Shown: positions 53,888 through 54,507 of the stretch, one piece after another
Position numbering within the stretch: position 1 is the first letter of the stretch
Layout of the letters: every line of letters starts with the position of its first letter
Source: NORP240 sp942492445
GTDB taxonomy: Bacteria; Pseudomonadota; Gammaproteobacteria; Pseudomonadales; Pseudohongiellaceae
Reading direction: 5' to 3'
DNA: 54,507 bases
NCBI GenBank assembly: GCA_942492445.1
Contig: CALOEW010000077.1
Span: 1 to 54,507 of the forward strand
Program-made: the position numbers and the translations under genes
The notes under the pieces: model-generated
What the model saw: the letters and a program-made list of their open reading frames with translations, nothing else
Told to the model about the DNA's origin: nothing
Database searches by the model: none

Positions 53888-53984
53888 GACAAACTCCTCT
53901 GTTAGCAAAAATAAATGGTCGCCGCACCCGTTTGATTCAAGTAACGGCCGAAGGCTTGTTGGAGAGTGCCTCACCCTGTCCGGC

Positions 53985-54235
53985 CGTTATGAGTTGATTT
54001 ACCCATACGACACATTCAAAGCCAACGGTGGGTGGGGCATCATTGCGGTCGGCAACAATACACTGTGGGAGGTGTTCTGCCATGCTGTCGATCGGCCGGA
54101 GCTGTTGACTAATCCCGACTACCGGGATAATTATGACCGTGTTAAAGCTCACGCTGAAATCAAACGGATCGCCGATCAAACTGTCGGGAATTCGTACCTT
54201 CATCAAACTATCATCAAAAAGGGTGGCTGGACCAG
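53985..54235 (+). pseudogene. fragment of a CaiB/BaiF (family III) CoA-transferase
   Basis: The plus-strand frame reads 'YPYDTFKANGGWGIIAVGNN', 'TLWEVFCHAVDRPELLTNPD' and 'YRDNYDRVKAHAEIKRIADQ'. This is the highly characteristic middle portion of family III CoA-transferases ('P-Y-D-x-F-x-x-x-G-W-x-x-I-A-V-G-N'). The N-terminal domain with the catalytic Asp is not present upstream, where the frame meets the divergent MoaD-like gene. The C-terminal half is missing too: after 'IADQTVGN' about a dozen unfamiliar residues lead without a stop codon into the next gene. It is therefore an internal fragment. Confidence 0.65.
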
Positions 54236-54507
54236 TATGCCAACAACAACGAAACCAGATCTGGACATTTCCGAAATAGGCCACCATCTGCTGGTAAGCG
54301 CTCAGAGCAACGATCATTCAGCCCATCTTGCAGGCGTTCCAACACAACAATTCTTCACCGATGCCGCTGCATTTGTGCGCGCACAACTTCTGGTCACCGA
54401 ATACTACCAATTCGATGCCATCAGTAATTTCTGGGATGTCTACAATATAGAGGCTGAAGCATTGGGGCAGAAGATCGTCTATCATCCCGGAGGGATTCCC
54501 GATGCGG
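54236..54507 (+). CDS. uroporphyrinogen-decarboxylase/MtaA-like methyltransferase, N-terminal part
   Basis: From ATG 54236 the frame runs off the right edge: 'MPTTTKPDLDISEIGHHLLV', 'NDHSAHLAGVPTQQFFTDAA', 'QLLVTEYYQFDAISNFWDVY' and 'NIEAEALGQKIVYHPGGIPD'. The 'Y-N-I-E-A-E-A-x-G' segment and the general plan match UroD-like proteins of the MtaA/CmuA type, which handle corrinoid-bound methyl groups in anaerobes. The true active site lies beyond the window. The frame is continuous with the CoA-transferase fragment upstream, so a genuine start at 54236 is inferred from family alignment, not from a ribosome binding site. Confidence 0.65.

Overview
The window reads as two blocks that probably come from different organisms. 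Positions 1 to about 35.5 kb look gammaproteobacterial: RegB/RegA-type redox regulators, a PII/Amt pair, SirB2 and BASS membrane proteins, an RND pump, and a large MoxR/von Willebrand operon. From about 36 kb to the end the genes (aspartase plus Dcu carrier, MoaD-like sulfur carrier, CaiB-type CoA-transferase, UroD/MtaA-like methyltransferase, DUF1254 protein) suggest an anaerobic, Desulfobacterota-like source. I infer taxonomy from gene content only. The junction should lie in the gene-poor stretch 35469-36118.

Left block. An ECF sigma factor enters from the left edge, followed by an esterase-like protein, a small lipoprotein, SirB2 and a BASS transporter. Next comes a leader at 3049-3327 (promoter, 36-codon ORF, antiterminator, terminator) in front of an MFS transporter; it has the layout of a ribosome-controlled attenuator. 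Then follow glnK-amt, a cytochrome c-like protein, a metallo-beta-lactamase-fold hydrolase, a 'VNGDI' repeat protein, a secreted PEBP protein, a decayed acyl-CoA synthetase, regB-regA, an SDR and an RND efflux operon.

From 35468 down to 19650 almost everything is on the minus strand: DUF4175 protein, VWA protein, legumain/caspase-like protein, TPR-metallopeptidase, DUF4159 protein, MoxR ATPase, DUF58 protein, BatA-VWA protein and a secreted helical protein. Overlapping stops and starts tie most of them into one transcription unit. A MoxR chaperone, three VWA/DUF58 proteins and two protease-like proteins together suggest an envelope-associated assembly or proteolysis machine.

Right block. A solute-binding/LysM fusion, a lipase-like hydrolase, a cyclic-nucleotide-domain/aspartase fusion and a Dcu carrier are followed by many exported proteins, a second alpha/beta hydrolase, a beta-barrel protein, a histidine phosphatase and gene fragments.

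Reading frames are broken by single-base indels at more than a dozen places, densest in the right block, and several genes carry in-frame internal deletions or are joined head-to-tail with unrelated genes. This points to a noisy or chimeric assembly, or less likely to real gene decay. Frame-broken genes are given as one feature spanning all parts. I saw no rRNA, tRNA, CRISPR array or intact insertion sequence.
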